A program made the position numbers and the translations under genes. Below, one piece after another: positions 32,550 to 41,475 of a stretch of 52,114 nt of DNA (position 1 is its first letter; every line of letters starts with the position of its first letter). The notes under the pieces are model-generated. The model was not told the origin of the DNA. It saw only the letters and a list, made by a program, of their open reading frames with translations, and did not search any database. The stretch comes from Maritimibacter sp. (GTDB lineage Bacteria; Pseudomonadota; Alphaproteobacteria; Rhodobacterales; Rhodobacteraceae): assembly GCA_011389895.1 (NCBI GenBank), contig JAABTN010000019.1, forward strand, positions 1 to 52,114, read 5' to 3'.

Positions 32550-35348
32550 ATGACATTCGGCAAAGGGTGCCATCTGCACCTCATCGACGGCTCGGCCTTC
32601 ATTTTTCGCGCCTATCACGCGCTGCCGCCGCTCACGCGGAAAACCGATGGGTTGCCCATCGGCGCGGTCGCGGGCTTTTGCAACATGCTGTTCAAGCAGG
32701 TCGAGGACAATCACGGGCCCGATGCGCCGACCCATGTGGCCGTGATCTTCGATTATTCCGGCAAGTCGTTTCGCAACGATATTTACGAGCTCTACAAGGC
32801 CAACCGCCCGCCTGCGCCCGAAGATCTCGTGCCGCAGTTTCCGCTCACCCGCGACGCCACCCGTGCCTTCAACATTTCCTGCATCGAGCAGGAGGGGTTC
32901 GAGGCCGACGATATCATTGCCACCTATGCCCGGCAGGCCCGCGAGGCCGGGGGGCGGGTGACGATCATCTCTTCGGACAAGGATTTGATGCAGCTTGTCG
33001 GCGGCGGGGTCGAGATGCTGGAGCCGATCAAGAACAAGAGGATCGGGGTCGAGGGGGTCGAAGAGAAATTCGGCGTCGGGCCGGACCGGGTGGTGGATGT
33101 GCAGGCGCTCGCCGGCGACAGCGTCGACAACGTGCCCGGCGCACCGGGGATCGGGATCAAGACCGCAGCCCTTTTAATCAAAGAATATGGCGACCTTGAA
33201 GCGCTGCTCAGCCGCGCGGGCGAGATCACGCAACCCAAACGGCGCGAGACCCTGATCGACAAGGCCGACCAGATCCGCATGAGCCGCGAATTGGTGAAGC
33301 TCGATGACGCTGTGCCGGTGATCGAGAACCTTGACGCCTTCGAGCTGCGCGAACCCGAGGCGGACATGCTGTTGCCGTTCTTGGCCGAGATGGAGTTTCG
33401 GTCGTTGTCCAAGCGGATCGCGGACCGTTTGGGGGTGGACCCCGTGACGATCCCGGAGCCTGAAGCGGTTTCGGGTGCCGAGACAGAGATGCCCGCATGG
33501 CCCGAGATCGACCCCGAGGCCTACGAATGGGTCAAGGACAGCGGGGCGCTGGACCGCTGGATCGACCTGATCCGTGAACGGGGCTATGTGGCGGTCGACA
33601 CCGAAACCACGTCCTTGAACGAAATGCAGGCCGAGCTTGTCGGGATTTCTCTCGCCGTTGTGCCCGGCGAAGCCTGTTACATCCCCCTGACCCACAAGGC
33701 GGGCGACGGGGGCGATCTGTTCGGGTCCGAGGACCTTGCCGACGGGCAGATGGCGCTGGACGATGTGCTGGCGGCGTTGAAACCGGTGTTCGAAGATACC
33801 GCGATCCTCAAGGTGTTCCAGAATGCCAAGTATGACTGCAAGGTGTTCAAGCGCTACGGTGTCGCGGTCGCGCCGATCGACGATACGATGCTCATGTCCT
33901 ACGCGCTGCATTCGGGCTTGCACAACCACGGGATGGATACGCTGGCGGACCGGCATCTTGCCCATACCCCGATCCCGATCAAGGATCTGCTTGGCACCGG
34001 CAAAAGCGCGATCACCTTCGACCGAGTGAAGATCGAGGAGGCGGTGAAATATGCCGCCGAGGATGCCGATATCACCCTGCGTCTTTGGCTGACGTTCAAG
34101 CCCCGGCTGCACCGCGCCCATGTGACCACCGTCTACGAGACGTTGGAACGCCCCCTGTCGCCGGTGTTGGCCGAGATGGAGATGCACGGGGTGCAGGTGG
34201 ACCGCGAGGTTCTGAGCCGCATGTCCAATGCCTTTGCCCAGAAGATGGCCGGGCTCGAGGCCGAGATACACGAGCTTGCCGGGCAGAGCTTTAACGTTGG
34301 AAGCCCCGCGCAACTTGGTGAAATCCTGTTCGAGAAGATGGGGTTCGAAGGGGGCAAGAAGGGCAAGGCAGGCAAGTATTCGACACCTGCCGATGTGCTC
34401 GAAGACCTCGCCGCGCAGCATGATCTGCCCGCCCGCGTGCTGGATTGGCGGCAGTTGTCGAAGCTGAAATCGACCTACACCGATGCGCTTCAGACCCATA
34501 TCGACCCTGACACCGGGCGGGTGCATACGTCTTACCTGCAAACCGGTGCCAACACCGGGCGGCTCGCGTCCACGGACCCGAACCTGCAAAACATCCCGGT
34601 GCGCACCGAGGAAGGGCGGCGCATCCGCGAGGCGTTCGTCGCGCCCGAAGGCAAGCGTCTTTTATCACTGGATTACAGCCAGATCGAATTGCGCATCCTC
34701 GCCCATGTCGCCGGGATCGACAGCATGAAACAGGCGTTTCGCAACGGCGAAGACATCCACGCGGCCACGGCGAGCGAGATGTTCGATGTGCCGCTGGAAG
34801 AGATGACGCCGGATGTGCGCCGACAGGCCAAGGCGATCAACTTTGGCGTGATCTACGGCATTTCGGGCTTCGGGCTGGCGCGCAACCTGCGGATCGGGCG
34901 CAAGGAAGCGCAGGGGTTCATCGACCGTTATTTCGAGAAATACCCCGGCATCAAGGAATACATGGATGAAACCGTGGCCTTCGCGAAGGGACACGACCAC
35001 GTCGAAACCCTGTTTGGCCGCGTGATCCATACGCCGGAGATCGGCGCCAAGGGGCCGCAGGCCGGGTTCGCCAAACGCGCCGCGATCAACGCGCCGATAC
35101 AGGGCACGGCGGCGGATATCATCCGGCGCGCGATGATCCGGATGCCCGCCGCAATCGCCGGGATGCCGGTCAAGATGCTGCTTCAGGTCCATGACGAATT
35201 GATCTTCGAGGTGGACGCGGATGCGGTTGACGATGCGATCCCGGTGATCCGCGCGGTTATGGAGGGGGCGTCGGACCCGGCGGTGAAGCTGGACGTGCCA
35301 CTGGTGGTCGATGCGGGGCAAGGCGGTAACTGGGCCGAGGCGCATTAG
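32550..35348 (+). CDS. polA: DNA polymerase I
   Basis: 932 aa from ATG 32550 (GGGGGTGAG before it); a TTG seven codons upstream is less likely. E. coli PolA has 928. Residues about 1-290 are the 5'-3' nuclease (LIDGSAFIFRAYHALPPL, EADDIIATYA, ISSDKDLMQLV). Residues about 330-520 are the 3'-5' exonuclease, and its first motif DTETTS (Asp350) is intact, so proofreading is likely. Residues about 540-932 are the polymerase: LDYSQIELRILA with Asp708 and VHDELIFEV with Asp882 hold the two catalytic metals. The enzyme serves Okazaki fragment processing and repair. It converges with a FAD oxidoreductase gene. Confidence 0.97.
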   Translation: MTFGKGCHLHLIDGSAFIFRAYHALPPLTRKTDGLPIGAVAGFCNMLFKQVEDNHGPDAPTHVAVIFDYSGKSFRNDIYELYKANRPPAPEDLVPQFPLTRDATRAFNISCIEQEGFEADDIIATYARQAREAGGRVTIISSDKDLMQLVGGGVEMLEPIKNKRIGVEGVEEKFGVGPDRVVDVQALAGDSVDNVPGAPGIGIKTAALLIKEYGDLEALLSRAGEITQPKRRETLIDKADQIRMSRELVKLDDAVPVIENLDAFELREPEADMLLPFLAEMEFRSLSKRIADRLGVDPVTIPEPEAVSGAETEMPAWPEIDPEAYEWVKDSGALDRWIDLIRERGYVAVDTETTSLNEMQAELVGISLAVVPGEACYIPLTHKAGDGGDLFGSEDLADGQMALDDVLAALKPVFEDTAILKVFQNAKYDCKVFKRYGVAVAPIDDTMLMSYALHSGLHNHGMDTLADRHLAHTPIPIKDLLGTGKSAITFDRVKIEEAVKYAAEDADITLRLWLTFKPRLHRAHVTTVYETLERPLSPVLAEMEMHGVQVDREVLSRMSNAFAQKMAGLEAEIHELAGQSFNVGSPAQLGEILFEKMGFEGGKKGKAGKYSTPADVLEDLAAQHDLPARVLDWRQLSKLKSTYTDALQTHIDPDTGRVHTSYLQTGANTGRLASTDPNLQNIPVRTEEGRRIREAFVAPEGKRLLSLDYSQIELRILAHVAGIDSMKQAFRNGEDIHAATASEMFDVPLEEMTPDVRRQAKAINFGVIYGISGFGLARNLRIGRKEAQGFIDRYFEKYPGIKEYMDETVAFAKGHDHVETLFGRVIHTPEIGAKGPQAGFAKRAAINAPIQGTAADIIRRAMIRMPAAIAGMPVKMLLQVHDELIFEVDADAVDDAIPVIRAVMEGASDPAVKLDVPLVVDAGQGGNWAEAH

Positions 35349-35377
35349 CGACGTCCCGCACCACCTCTTCTGTCCTT

Positions 35378-36457
35378 TCACGGCGTGCCGCGAAGACGGG
35401 CCGGGTCGCAGGCCGCGACCACGCCCGCGTCGATCTCGGGCGCGAGTCCAAGCGCGCGTGCGGCAAGCAGCCCACCGGCGGCGGGCGCGGTTTGAAACCC
35501 GTAGCCGCCCTGACCCGCCATCCAGACGAAATCGGGCACCTCCGGCTCCGGCCCGATGACCAGATCGCCATCGGGGGCAAAACTGCGAAGCCCGGCCCAA
35601 TTGGCCAACATGCGCGTGACCTCGTGGGTGATCCGTTCCTGAAACCGGCCCAGCCCTTCGGCCAGCACCATGTCGTCGGCCCATGCGTCCTGCGGCGGCA
35701 GCGGATCGGCGTCAGACGGAGACACGATGAGCGCGCCTGCATCGGGCTTTGCATACCAGTCGTCCGAGACGCCGAAGATCATCGGCCATCCGGTCGGGTC
35801 GAAGCCCCCCGGCACCTCGATCCGCGCCATCGAGCGGCGTTTGGGGGTCAATCCGACGGGGGCGACGCCCGCCAGGCGCGCGATCTCGTCGGCCCAGGCC
35901 CCTGCCGCATTGATCAACACGCGCGCCTCGATGGTGTCGTCGCCCGCCTCGACACGCCAATGGCCGGTGCTTTCGTGGTGGATCGCTTCGACCCGGTTCT
36001 TGACCTGCACCGCGCCGGTGGTCCGGATGCGTTTCGCGTAGCCCTGCATGAGCCGGTCGGTGTCGATGTCCCAGGCATGGTCGAAGATGCCCGCGCGGGT
36101 CACGGCGTCGGGGTTCAGAAGCGGCACCTGCGCGGCGGCCACGCCGGGTGATATCTCGGTCGCGCCAAAGCCGGTGAGCGCGGCATCGAACGCCGCCTCT
36201 TCCCCCGCCATGCCGACGATCATACCGCCCCGGGGCGACAGAACCTCAGCCCCGCGTAGCGCCGTTTCGGACGCACGGCTGAGGGCGGTCACCGCGTCGG
36301 TCCCATAGGCGGGGATGAACACGGCGGCGGAGCGGGAGGAGGCGTGGTGGGCGAGATTGTCTTCGCCGTCCAGCAGGCAAACGCGCCCATGCGTGGCCAG
36401 ATGCGCCCCCGCGGTAAGCCCGGCAACCCCGCCGCCGATGATGAGATAATCGAACAT
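35378..36457 (-). CDS. FAD-dependent oxidoreductase (DadA/glycine oxidase type)
   Basis: 359 aa. The FAD dinucleotide fold begins at residue 4, YLIIGGGVAGLTAGAHLA, and LLDGEDNLAHHASSRSAA continues the family pattern. The mid-part INAAGAWADEIARLAGV and the C-terminal WMAGQGGYGFQTAPAAGGLLA are typical of D-amino acid or sarcosine/glycine oxidase-like enzymes. Such enzymes oxidise an amine with FAD, passing electrons to oxygen or a quinone. The substrate is unknown. It lies downstream of the BMP transporter genes on the same strand but beyond a strong hairpin, so it is probably separately expressed. Two 14-bp direct repeats lie just upstream at 36489 and 36507. Confidence 0.86.
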   Translation of the reverse strand: MFDYLIIGGGVAGLTAGAHLATHGRVCLLDGEDNLAHHASSRSAAVFIPAYGTDAVTALSRASETALRGAEVLSPRGGMIVGMAGEEAAFDAALTGFGATEISPGVAAAQVPLLNPDAVTRAGIFDHAWDIDTDRLMQGYAKRIRTTGAVQVKNRVEAIHHESTGHWRVEAGDDTIEARVLINAAGAWADEIARLAGVAPVGLTPKRRSMARIEVPGGFDPTGWPMIFGVSDDWYAKPDAGALIVSPSDADPLPPQDAWADDMVLAEGLGRFQERITHEVTRMLANWAGLRSFAPDGDLVIGPEPEVPDFVWMAGQGGYGFQTAPAAGGLLAARALGLAPEIDAGVVAACDPARLRGTP

Positions 36458-36560
36458 GTCGGCAGGCTGTCATGGCGATCGGGTGAAGAAAAGAGACCGG
36501 GGTAATAAAAGAGACTGGGGGCAGAAACCCGTCACTCCGCGCACCCGCTGCCGGAAATGA

Positions 36561-36589
36561 CGAAGGCCCCGCAACGGGCGGGGCCTTCG
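36561..36589 (-). terminator. Strong hairpin terminator after the BMP gene
   Basis: CGAAGGCCCCGC and GCGGGGCCTTCG form a perfect 12-bp stem with a 5-base loop, 20 bp after the BMP stop codon. On the minus strand the bases after it read TCATTTCC, a weak T-rich tail. It probably ends the xdh-transporter transcript. Confidence 0.65.
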
Positions 36590-36609
36590 CGACGTGGTTT
36601 TAGCGTTGA

Positions 36610-37689
36610 TCAGTTCGGGATTTCGGCGTTGATGCCTTCGACGAAGAAATCCATACCAAGCAGCGTGCCATCATCGGCGGTTTCGCCTTCGGCGAGCCAG
36701 ACGCTTCCGTCCTGCTTGTTGATCGGGCCGGTGAAGGGGTGGTATTCGCCCGACGCGATGGCGTCTTTCAGGGCCAGCGCCTCTTCCTTCACGTCCGCCG
36801 GAACAGCGTCGGTGATTTCGCCGATGCCAACCATGCCCGGGCCGATCCCGTCCCAGGTGTCGGTGCTTTCCCATGTTCCATCCATGACCGCCTGTGTGCG
36901 GGCGATGTAATAGGGGGCCCAGTCGTCAATGATCGACGAGACGCGGGGCATCGGGGCATATTCTGACATGTCCGAGGCCTGCCCGAAGGTATAGACACCG
37001 CCGGCTTCCTGCGCCGCCGCCTGCGGGGCGGTGGAATCGGTGTGTTGCAGCACCACATCCGCGCCTTGGTCGATCAGGGCCTTGGCCGCATCGGCCTCTT
37101 TCGCCGGATCGAACCATGTGAAGGCCCAGACGATCTTGAACTCAACGTCCGGGTTGACCTTCTTGGCGTGAAGGAAGGCTGCGTTCATGCCCCGGATGAC
37201 CTCGGGGATCGGGAAAGAGCCGATGTAGCCGATGATGTTGGATTCCGTCAGGTTGCCCGCGATGTGGCCCTGAATGGCGCGCCCTTCGTAGAAGCGGGCC
37301 GAATAGGTGGACACGTTGTCGGCGCGTTTGTAGCCGGTGGCGTGTTCGAATTTCACATCCGGGAACTTTTCGGCCACGGCCATGGTCGGGTCCATGTAAC
37401 CAAAGGACGTGGTGAAGATCAGGTCGGCCCCCGAGAGCGCCATCTGCGTGATCGCGCGTTCCGCGTCGGCGCTTTCCGGCACGTTTTCCTGATACACGGT
37501 TTCGACCGCATCGCCGAATTCCTCTTCGACCGCGAGACGGCCCTGGTCGTGTTCATAGGTCCAGCCGCCATCGCCGACCGGCCCGATGTAGATGAAGCCG
37601 ACCTTCGTGGGATCGTCTTGTGCAAGCACGGGGCCCGCCATGGTCAGGCCGAGGGTCGCCCCGGCAAGAAGTTTGGTGATCATTTTCAT
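36610..37689 (-). CDS. BMP-family ABC transporter substrate-binding protein
   Basis: 359 aa from ATG 37689, with a signal peptide ending GPVLAQ-DD. No lipobox is seen, so it is a soluble periplasmic protein. The BMP (PnrA/Med-like) fold is indicated by VGFIYIGPVGDGGWTYEHDQG, then FTTSFGYMDPTMAVAEKFPDVKF, GHIAGNLTESNIIGYIGSFP and GADVVLQHTDSTAPQAAAQE. The family binds nucleosides or purines in characterised cases. It is the last gene of the unit after xdhABC, ATPase and two permeases, which supports a purine or nucleoside ligand. A strong hairpin follows at 36561-36589. Confidence 0.93.
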   Translation of the reverse strand: MKMITKLLAGATLGLTMAGPVLAQDDPTKVGFIYIGPVGDGGWTYEHDQGRLAVEEEFGDAVETVYQENVPESADAERAITQMALSGADLIFTTSFGYMDPTMAVAEKFPDVKFEHATGYKRADNVSTYSARFYEGRAIQGHIAGNLTESNIIGYIGSFPIPEVIRGMNAAFLHAKKVNPDVEFKIVWAFTWFDPAKEADAAKALIDQGADVVLQHTDSTAPQAAAQEAGGVYTFGQASDMSEYAPMPRVSSIIDDWAPYYIARTQAVMDGTWESTDTWDGIGPGMVGIGEITDAVPADVKEEALALKDAIASGEYHPFTGPINKQDGSVWLAEGETADDGTLLGMDFFVEGINAEIPN

Positions 37690-37842
37690 GTGTTGGTATC
37701 TCCCAAGTTGGTTTTTCGGTTTTCGGGTTCTTGCCGCGCCTGCGCCGGGGCGGTCGTGCCGCCCGGCGTGCGCGCGGGGTTTCGGAATGTCGTTGCGTGC
37801 CACCTGTCCCCCGTGTCGGTCCGTTGTTGCCCACCCATCCGG

Positions 37843-38760
37843 CTACTGCGACGCATGGAACACCCGCCCAAGTGACCCCGGCGCACCGTGGTTGCCGCGG
37901 ACAGAGATGATAACCAGCACAAGGATGGTCACAAGATACGGGCTCATCGACAGATACTCCACGGGGATGGACGACCCTGCTGCCTGCAAATTAAGCTGTA
38001 GCACGGTGATGCCGCCAAACAAATAGGCGCCAAGCAGAATGCGCCAAGGCCGCCACGAGGCGAAAACTACGATGGCCAGCGCGATCCAGCCTGCGCCTGC
38101 GGTCATGCCTTCGACCCATTGTGGCACCCGCACCAGCGACACGTAAGCCCCGCCAAGCCCGGCCATGGCCCCGCCGGTGGCGATGGCCGCGAAACGTACG
38201 CGCACCACCTTGTAGCCCAAGGCATGGGCGGCTGCGTGGTTTTCGCCCACCGCGCGCAGGATCAGCCCGACGCGCGTGCGGGCCAGCAGGTACCAGACCA
38301 CCGCCACGAGAATCAGCGACAGGTAGACCATCGGGTCATGGCGAAACAGGATCGGGCCAAGCACCGGGATATCGGACAAAAACGGGATGTCGAGCTTGGC
38401 AAATCCGGGGGCCTTGACCCCCACATAGGGCTTGCCGATCAGCGAGGACAGCCCGAGCCCGAAGAGCGTGAGGCCAAGCCCGGTGGCGACCTGGTTGGCC
38501 AAAAGCACCTGCGTGATGATCGCAAACACCATCGAGAGCGCCGCACCCGCGAGTGCCGCCGAGACGAAGCCCAGTGCCGAGGAGCCGGAGTTGACGCCGA
38601 TGGCAAAGCCGACGACCGCGCCGGTGATCATCATACCCTCGACCCCGAGGTTCAGAACGCCCGCCTTTTCCACCACCATTTCGCCAAGGGCCGCGAGCAG
38701 GATCGGGGTCGAGGCGACCATCAGCGAGGCGATCAGCAGGATCGGATTGATCGAGTCCAT
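37843..38760 (-). CDS. ABC transporter permease, NupQ-like
   Basis: 305 aa, integral membrane, of the branched-chain-amino-acid/ribose permease fold. The conserved EKAGVLNLGVEGMMITGAV near residue 30 and the GENHAAAHALGYKVVRVR loop for ATPase contact are typical of nucleoside permeases such as YufQ/NupQ. It probably pairs with the permease at 38846 to form the channel. The upstream gap of 85 bp contains repeat copy B, an unusual insertion inside an otherwise tightly packed operon. The gap of 153 bp to the BMP gene shows no clear terminator. Confidence 0.92.
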   Translation of the reverse strand: MDSINPILLIASLMVASTPILLAALGEMVVEKAGVLNLGVEGMMITGAVVGFAIGVNSGSSALGFVSAALAGAALSMVFAIITQVLLANQVATGLGLTLFGLGLSSLIGKPYVGVKAPGFAKLDIPFLSDIPVLGPILFRHDPMVYLSLILVAVVWYLLARTRVGLILRAVGENHAAAHALGYKVVRVRFAAIATGGAMAGLGGAYVSLVRVPQWVEGMTAGAGWIALAIVVFASWRPWRILLGAYLFGGITVLQLNLQAAGSSIPVEYLSMSPYLVTILVLVIISVRGNHGAPGSLGRVFHASQ

Positions 38761-38793
38761 CAGGCGGCTCCTTCCAAATGGTGCGTGCGCGAT

Positions 38794-38842
38794 GAGGGGC
38801 TCTGCCCCTCAAACACCCCGAGGTATTTATGAAACGATGAAG
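38794..38842 (+). repeat. Dispersed hairpin/CCCC..TATTT element, copy B
   Basis: A perfect 7-bp stem with a 3-base loop (GAGGGGC-tct-GCCCCTC, 38794-38810) is followed by the family tail at 38816-38842 (CCCCGAGGTATTT, GAAACG, TGAAG). It lies between the two permease genes, reading opposite to them. Compare copies A (27888) and C (51761). Confidence 0.75.
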
Positions 38843-38845
38843 CTG

Positions 38846-39943
38846 TCATGAGGTGACCTCGGGCTGGCCGATGCGCAGGCGGTAGTTGGCGAAGACGTCC
38901 ATTGCCAGAAGGAAGAACAGGAGCATCCCCTGGAAAAGCTGGATTGCGGCGGCGGGCATGCCGAGCATGAGCTGGGCCAATTCGCCACCGATATAGGTCA
39001 GGGCCATGAGGAGGCCCGCAAACAGGATCCCGACCGGGTGCAGGCGACCCAAGAAGGCGACGATGATCGCGGTGAAACCGTAGCCCGAGTTGAAGTCGAT
39101 GGTGATCTGACCGGCGGGACCGGTGACCTCGAACAGGCCCGCGAGACCGGCGAGCGCGCCTGCCGTCCCGAGGCAGAACAGGATCAGACGGGTGGGCGAG
39201 ACACCGGCAAAGCGGGCCGCGCGCGGCGCTTCCCCCGCAAGCCGGATGGCAAAGCCCATCTTGTGCCGGGTCATCAGCACATAGGCGAGGATCACCGCGA
39301 TGAAGGCGGCGACCACGCCCCAGTGCATGCCGGTATCGGCGATCAGCTCCGGGTTGGAGGCCGCCGGATAATCACGTGCGAGGTTGCGTGAGCCCGGAAA
39401 GCCCTGTCCATCGGGGTTGCGCAGAATGCCGGAGGCCATGCTGGCCAATATGTTCTCGGCCACGTAGACCAGCATCAGGGACACGAGGATTTCGTTGGTG
39501 CCGAAAGTGGTTTTCAACACCGCCGGGATCGAGGCCCAGACCCAACCACCAAAAGCGCCCGCGAAGACCATGAGCGGGAAGATCAGCGGGCTCTCAGAGG
39601 GATAGAACGCAAGGCCGACCCCGCCGCCGACCACCGCGCCCATGATGTATTGGCCTTCCGCGCCGATGTTCCAGATCCCCGCCTTGAACCCGAGCGCAAG
39701 CCCGATCGCGATCAGGATCAGGGGTCCGGCCTTTACCAGAAGCTGGGGGCGTGAGTAGGGGCCGAACTGGGGGTCAAACAGCGGATCCCAGAAGATCGTG
39801 CGGATCGCTTCGAGCGGCTGAAACCCCAAGATCGCGAACATCACGCCGCCCGCGACCATGGTGGCGAGCACCGCGAGGATCGGCGTCAGGCCCGACAAGA
39901 GGCTCGAGGGGGCGGGGCGTTTTTCAAGGCGAAAAAGGCTCAT
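38846..39943 (-). CDS. ABC transporter permease, NupP-like
   Basis: 365 aa with about ten hydrophobic segments. Landmarks are GFKAGIWNIGAEGQYIMGAV near residue 85, the GTNEILVSLMLVYVAENIL segment, and the cytosolic loop RLAGEAPRAARFAGVSPTRL that contacts the ATPase. It is larger than its partner at 37843 because of an N-terminal extension, as in YufP/NupP proteins. Its start overlaps the ATPase stop by four bases. The two permeases are distant relatives, not a recent duplication. Confidence 0.92.
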   Translation of the reverse strand: MSLFRLEKRPAPSSLLSGLTPILAVLATMVAGGVMFAILGFQPLEAIRTIFWDPLFDPQFGPYSRPQLLVKAGPLILIAIGLALGFKAGIWNIGAEGQYIMGAVVGGGVGLAFYPSESPLIFPLMVFAGAFGGWVWASIPAVLKTTFGTNEILVSLMLVYVAENILASMASGILRNPDGQGFPGSRNLARDYPAASNPELIADTGMHWGVVAAFIAVILAYVLMTRHKMGFAIRLAGEAPRAARFAGVSPTRLILFCLGTAGALAGLAGLFEVTGPAGQITIDFNSGYGFTAIIVAFLGRLHPVGILFAGLLMALTYIGGELAQLMLGMPAAAIQLFQGMLLFFLLAMDVFANYRLRIGQPEVTS

Positions 39944-41475
39944 GCGTGAAGCTCCTCGGGGTGGGCGACATCCATGTCGTGCGCCCCGCCCATCATCAGG
40001 CCGATCTCGTCCACGGTGAGCCCCTTTGCGGGGCGGGGCGTGGCCAGCGTGCCCTCGTTCAACGCGGCGAAATTGTCGGAGATTTCCATCAGTTCATCGA
40101 GATCCTGGCTGATCACCACGACGCCTGCGCCGCGCGCCGATTGATCGAGGATCGCCTGCCGAATGGCGGCGGCTGCCGAGGCATCGACACCCCAGGTGGG
40201 CTGGTTCACCACGAAGACATCGGGGCGTTGCAGGATCTCCCGCCCGATGACGAATTTTTGCAGGTTTCCGCCCGAAAGCGCTCCGGCGGCGGTCTCGGCC
40301 CCCGGGGTGCGCACGTCGAAAGCTTCGATCACCCGTTCTGCGAAACGCCGCGCCTTGCTCCAGATGACAAAGCCGTTGCGCGACAGGGCCTCGCGAATAT
40401 CGCCGGTCAGAAGCGCGTTCTCGGTCAGGCTCATCGTCGGTGCGGCGGCGTGACCGAGCCGCTCTTCGGGTGCGGCAAGAAGCCCGCGGACGCGACGTGC
40501 GTTTGGCCCCGCGCGCCCGATCGCCTCGCCCTTGAACAGGATCGCCTCTGGGGTCACGCGGCGTTCGCCCGAGAGCGCCGCCAAAAGCTCGTCCTGCCCG
40601 TTGCCCGCGACCCCGGCAATGCCAAGGACTTCCCCGGCGCGCAACGAAAAGCTTATGTTTTTCAAACGTGTGCCGAATTGGTTGGCCGGGGAAAGCGAGA
40701 GGTTCTGGACTTCTAAGAGCACCTCGCCGGTCTCGCCGCCTTCGCGTTCGGGGGTGTGCAGGGTTTCGCCCACCATCAGCTCGGCCAAATCGCGGGAGCT
40801 TTTTTCGCGTGGGTCACAGGTGGCCACGACCTTGCCAAGCCGAAGCACGGTGGCCTCTTCACAGAGCGCCCGGATCTCGTCCAGCTTGTGGGAGATATAA
40901 AGGATCGCGGTGCCTTCGTCCGACAGTTTGCGCAGGGTTTCGAACAGGATGCCCACCTCTTGCGGTGTCAGCACCGAGGTCGGCTCATCCATGATCAGGA
41001 GCTTGGGGTTTTGCAACAGGCAGCGAATGATCTCGACCCGCTGACGTTCCCCGGCGGACAGATCGCCGACCCGGCGCGACGGGTCGAGGGGCAGGCCATA
41101 GGCATGGCTCACCTCGGTGATCCGGGCCGCGAGTTCGCGCATGGGCGGTGGGTTGTCCATGCCGAGCGCGATGTTTTCGTCCACGTCCAGCGCATCGAAC
41201 AGCGAGAAATGCTGAAACACCATGGCCACGCCCGATCCACGGGCGGCGTGCGGGGTTGCGGGTTCATAGGGCTGGTTGTTCACGCGCATTGTGCCGCTAT
41301 CGGGTTTGACCAGCCCGTAGATCATCTTCACCAGCGTCGATTTGCCCGCGCCGTTTTCACCGAGCAGCGCGTGGATCTGTCCGGGCATGATCTGAAACGA
41401 CACCGCGTCGTTCGCCACCACACCGGGATAGGCTTTTGTCAGCCCGTCAAGCGCCAGATAGGCGTCTGTTGTCAT
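39940..41475 (-). CDS. ABC transporter ATP-binding protein (double-domain, NupO-like)
   Basis: 511 aa with two ABC domains in one chain, as in sugar and nucleoside importers. Domain 1 has Walker A GENGAGKSTLVKMIYG, the signature LSAGERQRVEII and Walker B LLIMDEPTSVL. Domain 2 has a modified P-loop GVAGNGQDELLAALSG, lacking the usual Lys-Ser/Thr, and the signature LSGGNLQKFVIGRE. Asymmetry of this kind is normal in the family. The start codon lies 29 bp inside the end of xdhC. Together with two permeases and BMP it makes a complete importer, probably for nucleosides or purine bases. Confidence 0.93.
   Translation of the reverse strand: MTTDAYLALDGLTKAYPGVVANDAVSFQIMPGQIHALLGENGAGKSTLVKMIYGLVKPDSGTMRVNNQPYEPATPHAARGSGVAMVFQHFSLFDALDVDENIALGMDNPPPMRELAARITEVSHAYGLPLDPSRRVGDLSAGERQRVEIIRCLLQNPKLLIMDEPTSVLTPQEVGILFETLRKLSDEGTAILYISHKLDEIRALCEEATVLRLGKVVATCDPREKSSRDLAELMVGETLHTPEREGGETGEVLLEVQNLSLSPANQFGTRLKNISFSLRAGEVLGIAGVAGNGQDELLAALSGERRVTPEAILFKGEAIGRAGPNARRVRGLLAAPEERLGHAAAPTMSLTENALLTGDIREALSRNGFVIWSKARRFAERVIEAFDVRTPGAETAAGALSGGNLQKFVIGREILQRPDVFVVNQPTWGVDASAAAAIRQAILDQSARGAGVVVISQDLDELMEISDNFAALNEGTLATPRPAKGLTVDEIGLMMGGAHDMDVAHPEELHA

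Noticed and set aside
37843..39943. Recent duplication of the two permease genes
   Set aside because: They share the fold but differ in length and motifs, as the usual NupP/NupQ pair does.
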